NCBI GenBank assembly: GCA_016760335.1
Contig: CM028669.1
Location: 12,334,882-12,398,881 of the forward strand
From: Gastrodia elata
Taxonomy: Eukaryota > Streptophyta > Magnoliopsida > Asparagales > Orchidaceae
Direction: 5' to 3'
Length of the DNA stretch: 64,000 bases
The notes beneath the pieces were generated by a model that worked only from the letters and a program-made list of their open reading frames with translations, did no database searches and was not told the DNA's origin. Below, piece after piece: positions 1 to 11,869 of this stretch; positions within the stretch are counted from its first letter, which is position 1, and each line of letters begins with the position of its first letter. The translations under genes and the position numbers were made by a program.

Positions 1-1210
1 TGGCTTACAATTAGCTTTGAACATCCTTGAATGCTACAACACATTGAGACTAAATCCTTGAATCCTTTCATTAAAGACATTGTGCATAAACTAAACATAT
101 AAAATTACTTTGGAGTTTTATATAATTTTATATGGTGGACTACATTGTACTACTATTATTGAGATAGGGTAGGCTATAGAGTGATTAGGAGACCACACAG
201 GTTCTACAATGGGGAATGTGTGTGTTATCGGGAAATCTCACTTAATTTTGTTGGGCATACATGCTGGATTCCTCATTTGTTCTGTAATTTTGCTCATAAT
301 AAAAAACACATATTAAATCAAGATAAATAAATAATATTTATAATTACAATTATTTATGATTGTATTTATAGTTTAATCAATTCCTTAAATTGAAATCTCC
401 TTACTTTCATATATATTGTTTATGTGTATTTGCAGTTCTTTTACTTACATTTATGCAGTGTTGTTCAGCATATATATTCATTTTCTTTACACTACTCTGC
501 TTACTTAGCATATGTCTTTTGTACATATTTTTACTATTTTATTTCACACTTATATGTATAGATGTACCTGCTTTCCTTACATATTTGATGCGTGTTGTGT
601 AGCTATTCTCTTTTACTGCATTTACATTTTTATTTATTACTTGCAGTCTCTACTTTACTTTTCCCTTTTTGCTACTTTGTGTACTGCTTATAATAATTAT
701 AAATAGCTAATGTGATATCCACTAAATCTAAAATAACTTAGTTGCCCTAAAATATACTTGATACTTTTTAAGTCTAATAACTTGTTTTTTTTATTGGTTG
801 TGCCCTACCGTATTAAATATTAAATACAATAATTCAAAAGCTTGGAGTGGATCTTGCACCAGAGGTAGATTGAGCCTAGTAGTTTTAGCTTGAAGACCTT
901 ACTCTTACTATTATTTTCTTACTTTATTTTTGTAATGAGGACAAGTGTCATTACGTCAATGTTTTTATAACCTTACTTAAACTCTGAATGTTTTTCTTTT
1001 CTGTTATGTGAAGTGTTTTTCTTTCTTTTATGGTTGTCTTGAATAGTATATATATATCTATATAGTTTTATGCATCTAGTCTTTCCCTTAATAGATTCTC
1101 CACTCCCCATAGTGCTTAATAGTGGGTTTAGACTCACTAATCCAGTTTTAAGTACTACAAAAACACTTAGAATTGGATTAGATTACTTAATCCAATGTTG
1201 GGGCATTAAA
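1..1210 (+). mobile_element. Chromovirus-type long LTR, 3' portion (cut by window edge)
   Basis: This stretch aligns along its whole length with the 3' parts of the long chromovirus LTRs at 11870-13547, 16503-18178 and 52740-54285. Shared landmarks in the same order are a GAGACCACAC block followed by a GTGTGTG run, a T-rich block, a GCCCTA block and a closing region with repeated TAATCCA motifs. The sense orientation follows from the polypurine-tract-anchored copies elsewhere in the window. The LTR end near 1210 is degraded and no primer-binding site follows, so it may be a solo LTR. Short reading frames at 390-706 and 1070-1303 lie inside the LTR and are not genes. Confidence 0.75.
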
Positions 1211-1624
1211 ATGGTGCTCTATCATGTTTGGGCTATTGGATCAGTGGTTCAATCCAATGGCTGGATCAAAGCTAATCCATGGGTGACGCCCAAAACCATC
1301 TGATCTAGATGACGAGTTGGATCAATAAAAACTTTGGGGTGCTACACCACTATTTGTAGCCAATGCAAATATACACAAGATTTTATCATTGCTCTTAGAG
1401 ATATGTTTGAAAATTTTCATGTGCAGGATGGTCATTGAGAAATATTCTTTCCTCCTCCACCAATATGGATTAATGCTCTAATCTGTGTCACGATATAATT
1501 TTGAAAACTATATATATCAATCAATTAGAACATATGAAAACACGATCATATAGTTTTTATAGTGGGAACAAATGTATGCATTTACAAGTTTCTATATTTC
1601 CCATGACTTTTTCATTGTGATGGC
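1211..1624. other. Unassigned AT-rich spacer
   Basis: I find no coding similarity here. It contains a GGGTGCTACACC string near 1340-1351 that resembles a degraded LTR terminus read in reverse, which is too short to support a call. It may include the unrecognisable 5' part of the Athila-like LTR that follows. Confidence 0.3.
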
Positions 1625-2759
1625 GGCCTAATCCCCCCTTTTGGGGAGGGTTTCGTAGAAAACATGTAATGAGTATTAGATTTTGTACGTGCTTAAGAAT
1701 TCAATCTTAAATGAAATATCATGACTTTGAGCTAAAATATCATTTTACCTTTTATAGAATGAAACATTATTGATGAATGAAAGAATATTTTGAGTATTAT
1801 TATATTATATTGTTAACAAAATCTTATAATGCTTGATGATCATCTTGAGTAAGAACTTGTCCACTTAGAGCATCCACACTGCGAATGAATGTGACATAAT
1901 TCGTTGAGCGTAACTGATCATGCATAAGCTATAATCGAAAGGCTTGATCATCTGATCCATAAGCAAAATATTAAGAAATCTCAGAGCTCCATAGCTTAAT
2001 CCATAACACCTAAAGAAGGAATGCTATGTGGTGGATGAGGTTACATAGATCCCTTAGGCCATTGTTGACTCTATGTTAAGTTATGGATTTGATCATGTGA
2101 GCCAAGACCAACCTGTTAAGCTAAATTGTTGACTTGTGATTCATGCAACATAATAAATCACGTTAAGTTGTGAATGTTGTGCATAGCTCATTAAGTTTTT
2201 CAACTCATTATCTTAGATAAATCAAAAGTAGAGGCGTGTGAGCCATAGATCGAATTGAGACCGACTGATCATAAGATAAAATATGAATTTTTTCACTTAG
2301 ATGTAAGGATAACTTTCATTTATAAAAAGATCATGAAGATATTTATGTGATTATTTGAACCCTAGAGTGTTCATGATAACACTAGATAGGGTCGTAGTAA
2401 AATTAATGTTTAAATGATAAAAATCTACCTCTTGATTAAAGAAATTTTAAAATAATTGAAATATGGCATGACATTAAGAGAAGAATTTTTGCGCCCAAAT
2501 TTATGACAAATTTCTTGCTTGAAACCCAACTCTCCCCAACTTCATCAAATTTATTTAAAAACTAATTTAGGATAATTTTGCATAATTTTAGGAGAAAAAG
2601 ATTAAATTTTGTTACTTTAAATATTATAGAAAAGAAGTATACTTTAGTAACAAGCACACACCATTCTTAGAGAATCATAAATCTCAGGATATCACCATTC
2701 CATATTACTTCACACCACGTACCCTTGTGCAAGCACAGACTTATAGTTTTTATCTATCA
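1625..2759 (+). mobile_element. Athila-like LTR remnant (3' two thirds)
   Basis: The order of blocks matches the ATH1 LTRs at 21218-23147 and 42628-43823: a TTGGGGAGGG transcript-end block, a region with GAGCTCCATAGCT, a GAACCCTAGAGTGTTCAT block, AAACCCAACTCTCC, TTAGTAACAA and the terminal ACCACGTAC...CTTGTGCAAGC...TATCTATCA. It is strongly diverged from ATH1. It ends at 2759 exactly where copia-related sequence begins, so it probably inserted into the copia element. Its 5' end is not recognisable, and no primer-binding site follows. Confidence 0.65.
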
Positions 2760-3471
2760 AACCTAATCATCTAACATTGAAAAAGTAATGGGGACATAGT
2801 CTCTTAGCTAAGATGATCTTTGGGGTGCTTATCTCTGAATTCTATTTCTCTAAATTGATTCTTGAATAAGAGCTTCACTAATAATATCAAAATCTTCTTC
2901 TTCATAACACAAGTGTCCATCAATTATAGAAATTTCTTCAATAATTGCATCATAATGGGAAGGATATTGTGAAACAAATGGGATTACATCAAACCCCAGT
3001 CCCTGCCTACACATAAAAGTTGATGTAGTATCCTCCACCTCATGTGAACTTGCATGCCTCAAAAAAACTCTTCATCAAAAGTAACATCTCTTCTAATCAA
3101 TATCTTTCTGTCTATCATATCACATAATTTGTAGCACTTCACTCTATGCTAAAAAACAATGAAAATTAATTTCCTAGCCTACTATTCCAACTTATCCTTC
3201 ATTACATAATAGTAAGCAACGCTCCCAAAAATCTTCAATTGAGAGTACTCTTTAGCAAGACGTCCAGAACATAACTTTATTGATGTCTTTCTTATTGCAT
3301 CATAGGACAAACAATTCACAAAGTAGCATGCATAGTCTAAGTCATCTACACTGTCTTTGCTTTTCTTGGTGTACACCAAAATATATATGGAGTAATCATC
3401 TATAAATGTGACAAAGTATCTACAACCACCGAAGGATGAGATCTTCGTTGGTCCCCAAACATCTGTTTGCA
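2760..3471 (-). pseudogene. pol: Ty1/copia integrase fragment of the oldest host element
   Basis: On the minus strand the segment encodes recognisable copia integrase. It opens with TDVWGPTKISSFGG and YFVTFIDDYS, the start of the catalytic core. It then jumps to ACYFVN and YSQLKIFGSVAY, which normally lie well over 100 residues further on, so most of the core is deleted. Downstream are a degraded KILIRRDVTFDE motif and the acidic linker before reverse transcriptase. Stops and frameshifts interrupt it. The rest of the element (gag, zinc knuckle, protease, pre-integrase) lies at 14319-15083 and 18950-20265, separated by INS1. Left of 2760 the element is cut by an Athila-like LTR, and no copia reverse transcriptase is visible in the window. 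Confidence 0.85.
3467..3471. repeat. Target-site duplication of INS1, left copy (TTGCA)
   Basis: TTGCA here matches TTGCA at 14319-14323. Each copy lies where the split copia coding sequence stops, so removing 3472-14323 brings the pre-integrase and integrase portions of copia together. This is the main evidence that everything between is inserted sequence. Confidence 0.6.
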
Positions 3472-5770
3472 TGTACACATAAAATCATAAGATTTTGAGA
3501 TAATTAAATTATTATCTATCATTTATCTTAATTTGAATAAACCACAAGCTATTTTTTCAAAAAAATATCATGATGCTAAGATTAATTTTAGAAATATTTA
3601 AGAAAATTTTGAGAATTATTTCTTTATTAGAATTTTCCGTGTTATTTAAGGATTAATCTAATTCAAAATAATTAAAGAAATTTATTCATGTGTCAAAAGT
3701 AAAAATATTTATAAATTTTAAGATTTTACACTATCAAATTAGCTAATAGCAAATATTTCATAATTTTTTGAACTAAAATGAATGAATGATTCCAAAAATA
3801 TATTTGGAATTAAATTAATCGAATTAAATTGAAAATTGATTTAAATTTAATTATTTTTAATGATGAAGATCCCACGATCTAAGCTGAATATGGAACATCG
3901 AAACTGCAAGATCTCAGTCGTTCAGCTGTTTTGAAATTGAATCGAAAGGAGGATTTGTACTGTCGTTCGATTTAATTAGCAAAGGATGACGATCAAATTG
4001 CCTAAGCCATTTTTCACACAAAAGGATGGCGTAGATGACACCACACATCTATTGTTGTCTGCCAGATAGAGATGGACGTTATGCATGAAACTAGTCAAAG
4101 TTTGATGAAACTAATTCGGACGGGTTCAAAATTGGTGAAAATTGAGCCAAGTCAGATTCAAACCCAAATTTCAGTTCAACCACTTGGCCAAATTAGTTAA
4201 TTTTGATGTCTATGAATCCCTCTCATTAATATTTATCATTTGGACTAATCAATTTGTATTTTTGTGATATATTTTTATTGAATCTTAAAAAATACAAAAA
4301 TTTCATTTTTTGCCAAATTTGGCCAAAATTTACGTGGGTTTCACCTTTATGGTTTCACATAAATTTACCTTACATAAGAATAAATTTTGGCCAATTTTTT
4401 TGAACCACACAAATCCCGCATTGATTAAACCTCCACCTTTGGATCTATCCTAGTTAGAAATCTAAAACATTTGGCCACCATTTTTGTTTCATTCATATGA
4501 GAGCACAAGCCAAACCCCCATCTACTTAGTCCTCCTCATCTCTCCAAAACCTAAGTACCTCATTCCTAAGCTATCCCAAAGGCAAGAGGGAAGTTTTGGA
4601 TGCTCTAAACCACCTAAAGAAGGAGGATCTAGGTAGTACTCTCTCTCAAGTTTCTATCATGACTCCTTTACTTTAAGGTAATCTCCTCTCTTTATCTCTC
4701 GCATTTTCTCTCCCCTACACAAAATTTCATTCATGCTTACTTATGGAGTGATTTACTAGATGATGATTGAAGTGTTATTATGCTCTTGACATTTAAATAA
4801 ATGTATTTTTTAAATCACTTATCTTGCATGTAAAGATTTATGAAAGATTTAAAATTTTCTTAGATTTTTTTAGATATTCTTTCAAAACATTTATCTCTAC
4901 TTTGTGATGTCATAGATTTTTATTTATTCTTAATTTGTTGGTGTAACGTGACAGATGTTCCTCTGTATGTTGTTAATAATTTACTTGAAGACATCACACT
5001 CTAATTATTGTCTCTAAAGCCTTTTAAGACCACTCCAAAGTTCAACAAAACTTTTGATTTTATCTTACTTGGAAAAGTTTTTTGAAAATTTTTCTAAATT
5101 TTTGTTGGTTACTTTGAAGCATTATAAATTCCTAATCACTTAAAATTAGAAGCTATAACTTATCATGTAGTTTCTCCTATGTTCTTTTAACAACTTCGCA
5201 GAAGAATTTACAAGGGACTCTAAAGCATTCATTTAGGTACTCAACTTCAGCAAACACATTATTTTAACCCAAAAAATATTTTTAACAAATTTTGTAAATA
5301 GTCAACTTTTTTTCAAATTTTGCTAGTGCATAACTCTTAAAATACTCACAACCAGCCGCTAAAATTTGGCATGTACAATCTCTTAATAACTAGGAACAAC
5401 TTTCATTTAAACACAAGTAACTGAAAAGATCATTTGAAAATTTATTTAAGTATTTAAAGTTCACAAAAAATTACTAGTCACCTCACTTAGCCAAATTTTA
5501 GGGTGTTCACTAAATTTTATATATTTGACTCAAGCTTATAAAAGAACAGTTTTTTAGTATTTGAATGGCAGATTAATGTATAAGAATTAATTTTTAACAT
5601 ATTGAAATAACAAAACATTTGTTGAAAAAATGAAACAATTAGTTATGTTGAGTTATTATAATAGTATAATTTTTTAGCATTGTTTGAGGTTATTGTCATT
5701 TGAAATTTAAGCAATCATTGCATGTACCCCATTTGTATGCTAGTTAAATAATAATTACTTTGCATTAAAT
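3472..5770 (+). mobile_element. INS1, left part: ~3.07-kb insertion of uncertain class, possibly a diverged solo LTR
   Basis: It begins with TGTACACATA and shows no coding similarity. Its texture resembles a gypsy LTR: an AT-rich start (3472-3860), a short GC-richer zone (3870-4080), then a C/T-rich stretch (about 4430-4740) with repeated CTCTC resembling a transcribed leader. It resumes at 13548-14318, after the LTR nested in it. The right end reads CTTCAAGTTG rather than the CA expected of an LTR, so the class is uncertain. The strand given is that of the leader-like region. Confidence 0.45.
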
Positions 5771-7797
5771 TATAAGAATCCCGATGTTGTTACATAGTTT
5801 TAGACATCTAAATTAGGTTTAAACCATTTGGGGATGGTTTAATTTTGACATTTATTTTGAACATTTAATTAATGAGAAGATTAAGAAAATTAAATTGACC
5901 TCTGATTAAAAATTTGACTTGATTTTTTAGTTTCTCAGCCTCAATTTAGTTAGGGGTGAATTATTGGGATTTTTTGTAGCTCATTTGGTTATCTAATTTT
6001 GATTAAATAAAAGCTATTAATTATTAAATATTTAAATTAATTAAAATCTGTAAATTGGGTTAACAGCGTCCAACTCGTAGTTTGATCCATCACACGATGA
6101 GATTGGATCAGAGGGTTTCGAGAGCGGGAGGCATAATGACTGCACACCTCTTCTACATGTGCCATGATCAAGTGAAGAAGCCTGCAAAGATGTGTTACAT
6201 CCTTTGCTTAAGCTCCACTCTCACACTAATTAAGGTTGCAGAACTCCTCATTCCATTGCATTCAATGTGGAATAGTTATGGGAGAGGTCAAGGAGGAGTT
6301 TAAGAATCTGTGCGCGATGAAATAAAAAACTTAAGCTATATGCAATGGGAATGAGGATATTTTAGTTCCCATTGATATAGTTTCAGATTTCCTTTTATTT
6401 AGCTTTTTTACATCATATTTGCACTTAATGAAAGATTGTTTTGCTCTAATCAAGCTCAAATGAGCTCTAATGGCACTTGATAGCTCAGTGTTAAATAATT
6501 ATAAAGAGTAAACCCTTAACTAATGAAATTAGTAAATTAGGGATAGCAGAATAGGCATCCTCACTTAGGACATTTTATGCCAAGCAGTAATTCTTGTCCT
6601 TAGCTCCATTTTGATACCAGGTAGGTGTCTTGAAACCCCCTGTAAGCAGCAAATTTAACAATCCTAATTTCCTTTTCTTAGACATCAAGCGAGATGAGGT
6701 ACAGTGACGGGCGGGTCGACCCTAATCCATGTGACACTAACTCTGGGCACACAAGCACGATCCATTTAAATCTGGGAAGCAGGCGAAGAGGCGGTCAGAA
6801 GGCGTTGACAGTGAAGGAATATAATTAGCGTTTAGTTAAACTTAGGTAAGCTAATTTCAATTAAATTAATTTAATAACTTTTTAAACATAAATTCAAATA
6901 TAGTGTAATTATATACCAAAATGATTAGAAAAAAAGGTTGGGCATTAATATAAAGTTAAAGTTCCATTTTGATAATCACTTTCTAAATGTCATTAAATTT
7001 CATTAAGACTTAAATTAGTCATTTGATGTTCGATTTGATCGTTCTTACTGTCATTGTACTCATTATGCTATAAGGAAGCTATAGCCACTATGCTTATATC
7101 ATTTGGACATCAATTAGAAAATATGAGTTTTTAACATTTGATTAATTTAATAATTAATTTTTATAATTAAGGTTTTCCCCATTTAGGCTTACTAAATCCT
7201 AGGAAACCTTAGGGTAACGTAGACTATAACATGTTTGAACATTAAATACTAATTTGGATAGGAAAATAACTAGATTTACCAAGTCTTGACATAGTACCAA
7301 TGATCTTAGAACCTAATTTTTAAGAGAGAGAAGTTCTTATGAGAAATCTGTCTTTTTTTAGTGAACTAATTAGGGTTGTAGTGTGCAAATATTAGAGCAG
7401 TATATGTGACTAGGAGATAATCCAAAGATACCAACTTAGGAGGATTAGTGTGACACCAAATCTAGTATAGTAGTGTTTAGATCTCTCTTAAACTTAATAA
7501 GTAATCTAAGTGCTTATGCGAGACCTACCTAGTGCAGTGTAGGTTACCATGTTATGGTGAGTTTGAGGCTTAGAATTATCTAGGATGTATAGTAATGGAG
7601 ATTATTCTATATTTAGTCTTAGGAGGTAATGAGACTTTGAACTTTTAGGAGTGCGTAATAAAGTTAAACTTAGGAATTTAGTGTTAATAATATTAAGACT
7701 TGGAACCTTCGATTAAAAAGAAGTAACCTTTCTACTTAGATTAGAAAACAAATAAGAATATGACCATCCATTGAGTATTACCAAATTAAACTAGTAG
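5771..7797 (+). mobile_element. Solo chromovirus LTR (LTR-E), left part
   Basis: This is the 5' part of a long chromovirus LTR. Its degraded start, TATAAGAATCCC, corresponds to the TGTAATAACCC that follows the polypurine tract in CHR2 and CHR3. It matches 50270-52150 in the CHR1 3' LTR block by block, including a GGGCGGGTCGACCC/GGGCGGGTCAACCC island and the AAACCTTAGG block near 7205. It is interrupted at 7797 by an antisense solo LTR and continues at 11870-13547, giving about 3.7 kb in total. Flanks TAAAT (5766-5770) and GAAAT (13548-13552) differ by one base and fit a target duplication. No primer-binding site follows at 13548, so it is solo. The 73-codon frame at 6082-6303 lies in the GC-richer zone and is not a gene. 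Confidence 0.75.
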
Positions 7798-10389
7798 TGT
7801 AACGACCCCAACACCGGATCGGGAACCCAATCCATAGGTGGAGCACTGCAACAACACTTAGCAACGAATTAGAAAGAACCAACCCAACTACTGAGTGTTG
7901 TGTGGCCAAGTATATTTTTGAGGGTGTTAAATAAAAAAAAATGCGAAACTAAAGAAAGAAGAACATAAAATATATGCAAGTAGAACTGAATACTATCCAC
8001 TATCCAAACCAAGCAGTTAAATATGAAAGTAAATTCATTTCAGAATAAAGTAAGAACATTGTAGAAATTTAATTAATACAAACTTGAAATTTTAAATAGC
8101 AATTAAAGAAAATTCACTATCTCACATAAAAATAGTAAATGAAAGAAATGTGGAAGCAGATTACACTTCAAGTACTCTAAGAGCCCAGAACTAGGTCCAG
8201 CTCCACTACTCTGAAAATACTTCTGATCTATCGTATTTTTGGTTTGCAAAATACAGTAGGGCATAACCAAGAAAAAGAAAATAAGTGGTTAGACTAAAAA
8301 GTCTAAGTACATTTTAAGATTAGCAAAATTTTAATTAAAGCTTAGTTAGATATCACATATGCTAATTTGTAATTAAATACTACAATGGAGCATGTAAAGC
8401 ATCAAAGTAAGGAAAGAAAGGTAACAGTAAAGAAGAACAGTAGTAAGAAAAGAGTAAAAACTTACAAGTAAATTTGCTCTAATATGCAATAATAAGTAAG
8501 GGAGAATGCATCCTAATAAGGCTAGAAACTACTAATGTGCATATGAAAATATGAAATGGAAACATGGATATGTCCAGTAAATATTATGCTAAGGGAAATT
8601 AAAGTAGTGAAGCTTAAAATGGAATTATAGTAGCTTACACTATATAAATAAAGAATTATAAGTAAGTAAAGCATAGTACATTAAATGAAAATGCAAAGTA
8701 AGTAAAATAGGAAGAACCTTAGCCTCTTAGGCTAAGAAGACATAGTCAATAACTGTGTAAAGTAAACATAGCTTGAAAGCTATGATGAGTTCTCATAATT
8801 AATAAGATTGTAAGGAATCATGTAATTTATTAGTTTAAGTTATTTTATGTTTATTCCGTTCTACAGGCAAATTTATAGAATGAGTGAGAAGTTAAGCATG
8901 TCTGCCTAACTAGTAAGGAAAGCGAGGTCTCATAGAAAATAAATACTCACATCCATCTTCTAAGATATGTGAGGTCTCCTTATATCCCCCTAAGCCTGCC
9001 CTTGGCCATCACCAAAAAACCCCTATAATTTATTATGAAAGTTTTATTTATGCACAATATCTTATTTGTATGTTCAAAAATATAGTCTCAAAACAAAGCT
9101 TGAATTCATGGATTTCAAGTAATTGTAAACTATGTGATATCCAAAGTTATCTAATTTTAATGATCTAACTTAATGATTAGATCTAATTTAGCTCTAAAAT
9201 GACTTATAGATATCATTTCTATGTTAATTGTAAATAATACTTTAAGTGAATATTAAGTTTTGGAATATAGTAGTTTGATTTAGTTTATGAAATGACAATA
9301 TAATTTGTAAGTATATTTATGCTGAAATGATACTTATCCTACAATAATCCTAAACCATGTAATCCATATAGGTTATATGATTCAAGGTCTATGGAACTAG
9401 TAGGGAAAAGCAAGACTAATTAATTAATAAATTAATGGAATTGGAGGGTAATATAATACTTATTAACTTCATCTAACTAACTTGCAATTGAAAGGTTCTA
9501 TCCAAATCAATCACTAAACTAGCTAGGATCAAATAATCGAAGAAGTTTAAGTGTATGGGAGAGGTAAGATTGCTAGCTACAAATCCTAGTTCAGTATAGG
9601 TTGTCAAATATGGAGGGTCATAAGATCTTTTAACTCACATTAGAGAATTATAGGACTTCTAATTTAATTACTACAGATCTTAAATGAGGACAAAGGGCTA
9701 AGAGGATGTGCACTAAAATCCATCCTAATTGTTGGGCACTAGTTCTTTTGAGTTCACAAAATGAAATAAATACAAGCATATTAATAGTATACTACATCTA
9801 TGGAATATGTTAGCAAAAATCATGATGGAAAATTAAATAAGCTAAGGTTCCTAAATTTCATAAGATCTTCACTAGAGTTGAAAGTTTGAATCTAAAAATG
9901 TGCTAAGTAAACAAGCAACTAATCAATAAAAATTAATGTTCAAAATTACAATTGAAATAACATGAAAATTAAATAAAATGAGACATCTTTGCTGTTCTAG
10001 GGCTTAAAAACTTAAAACATGCAATTTATGAAATTTTATAAAATCACATAATTGAACCATTAAGGAGCCAAAAGCCTAAATTAACCAATTGTTGTCCAAA
10101 ATCGGACACTAAGTAGAAGAATGACACTAAGTAGGTCAAAATCGGACAACTTTGGATTTTTAGGGTTTTTAGAACTCTTAATTTAAGTTAAAAAGTGATT
10201 ATGAAAATTAGGGTTCAAATCCTAATTTAAATTATACCAATGTGTTTGCCTCATTTTTATAATCAAAATAATATATAAATTTGTATTATTTGGAGGTGTA
10301 TTGATAAAGTTATGATTAAAATAAAATCAACATTTAAACTAATTAATTAAGATTTAATTTTATTTCATTTTCATTTAATCAGTGGACAG

Positions 10390-11350
10390 CATTGAAAATG
10401 AGATAGCACAGAAAATGGGGGCACATATACGGGGATTTGACGGCTCAATGTGCTTCAAAATGCGTGCACCACCAGACACCCGTCATCCCTTACGGGAGTC
10501 ACATGTTGTAGTGGGGACTGCTAAGCTGATAGCGCGAACCAGTTATTTTACATGCGGGGCTAGCCCGGCTCCACAAATAAACACGAGCTGAGCAACGAAT
10601 CCACTTAGATCATTTTGTCCATGTCCTTGACCCGTAGAGGCTCATTTAGAGTTTAGATTCCTAGTCAACTCTGGTGGTCCCCTAGCACGACCCGCATACC
10701 GGCGTGAAGCCCTCACCGAGGCTGACCCAACAAGCCATGGATCGGGTCTTGATGACAATGGAGTAGCCCACGGGGTCAATCCCAAGTCCCATGGATTGGA
10801 CCCCGAGTGGCTACTATAGTCCACTGTGAATGGTCGATCGATCGAGCTTGATCAAGATCAATCGAGCTCAATCAAACCTTAGCAAACAATTCAACACTGA
10901 TTGGAATAGAAATCCAAATACATGGAGAAGTAATTGCAAGCTCAAAAAGGAGTAATTTAGGATGCACCTCAATGGGGTTTGTTGGTTAGGGTTAGGATTA
11001 GGGTTTGTACATATTGTAGCTGAGGCGCCTCTCCCTTGCTCTTATGCTTTGCAAACTTTGGGGAAATGGGAAAATATAGGAAAAGGAGAGATCCCTATGG
11101 TCTAATGAGGGTTGAGGAGTGGTTAAAATATAGTGTGGCAGCTACCGTTTGTAGATGCTTGCGCATGATGCAGGTCAGGCAGAGACGTACATGGGGCTTA
11201 TTCGGATCGTCGAATCAAGGCGTTGATCCGACAGCCAGATCTAATTGATTAAACCTAGGCCATTTAATCTGACCTGGAAAGCGCACAACGGCTTGGATTG
11301 CATGGGATTGCCGTTCCGTGCTCGACACTTCGCAGATGATCCGTGCATCC
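10390..11350. other. GC-richer U3 zone of the nested LTR
   Basis: This is a clear rise in GC content inside an otherwise AT-rich LTR, about 0.5-1.5 kb from the sense 5' end. It holds palindromic GATCGATCGAGC and TCGAGCTC strings near 10832-10865 and a telomere-like tract at about 10985-11009. Equivalent zones lie at similar positions in the other long LTRs but differ in sequence. Being upstream of the presumed transcript start, it probably contains the promoter and enhancer region, which is an inference. Confidence 0.5.
10984..11009 (+). repeat. Short interstitial telomere-like tract
   Basis: TTAGGG-type repeats (GGTTAGGGTTAGGATTAGGG) occur within the LTR's GC-richer zone, with a second copy at about 15617-15642 from the tandem duplication. 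Only about three units are present, so this is probably incidental to the LTR and not a telomere relic. Confidence 0.4.
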
Positions 11351-11869
11351 TCATAATTTTGGATGTTGGAGATATAATAATAAATATATCAATCTATTTA
11401 CTTTATTTATTTAATTAATTTAAATTCATTTAATTACTTAAATTTAAATAATCAAACAGGCTCCAAAAAATCTCAAAAATTCACTCTTACCTAATTGAGG
11501 GGTGAGAAACTCAAAAACAAAATTAGATTTTCGATCAGAGGTCAATCTATTTATCCTAATTTTCTAAGTATTTAAATAGTATTAAAATAATTGAGGAAAT
11601 TTGATGATTTCCAAAGACTCCCAAAATACTACTCCTAAATAATTTGGGGGGATGCGTCCAATTGCGGACTCTGATTTTGATTATGTGTCTAAATAAAATA
11701 GGCTTTCATAGAGTTATCAGGAAAATCAGGAATTTTGGAAAATCTCAAATGATCTCCAAATCACACTAAACTTGAGGTGGAGGCAATTAACACTATTATA
11801 AGATTATTAGAAGAGAAGTGGAGTTGATTAGGCATCTAAATGCTGGATAACAATACTAGGGTTATTACA

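Larger units (their letters stand above)
7798..11869 (-). mobile_element. Antisense solo chromovirus LTR nested in LTR-E
   Basis: On the plus strand it reads TGTAACGACCCC ... GGGTTATTACA. These are the reversed termini of the family, because the CHR2 and CHR3 polypurine tracts show that TGTAATAACCC is the true 5' end. Flanks AGTAG (7793-7797) and AGTAA (11870-11874) are a one-mismatch target duplication. The length is 4072 bp with no coding sequence and no internal domain, so it is solo. A block at 8225-8325 (GGGCATAACC, then TTAGACT and TCTAAGTACAT) is the reverse complement of blocks in LTR-E and the CHR1 LTR. The right 1.4 kb is repeated at 15084-16502 by the tandem duplication. Reading frames at 10382-11248 are by-products of the GC-richer zone. 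Confidence 0.85.

Noticed and set aside
390..706. Two overlapping hydrophobic small reading frames, with similar frames at 12856-13056 and 17487-17687
   Set aside because: They lie in the T-rich part of aligned LTR copies. The apparent conservation reflects LTR homology and the tandem duplication, and T-rich DNA translates as Leu/Phe/Ile-rich peptides.
10984..11009. Interstitial telomere
   Set aside because: Only about three TTAGGG-like units, inside an LTR, duplicated with it at 15617. Too short to indicate a chromosome-end fusion.
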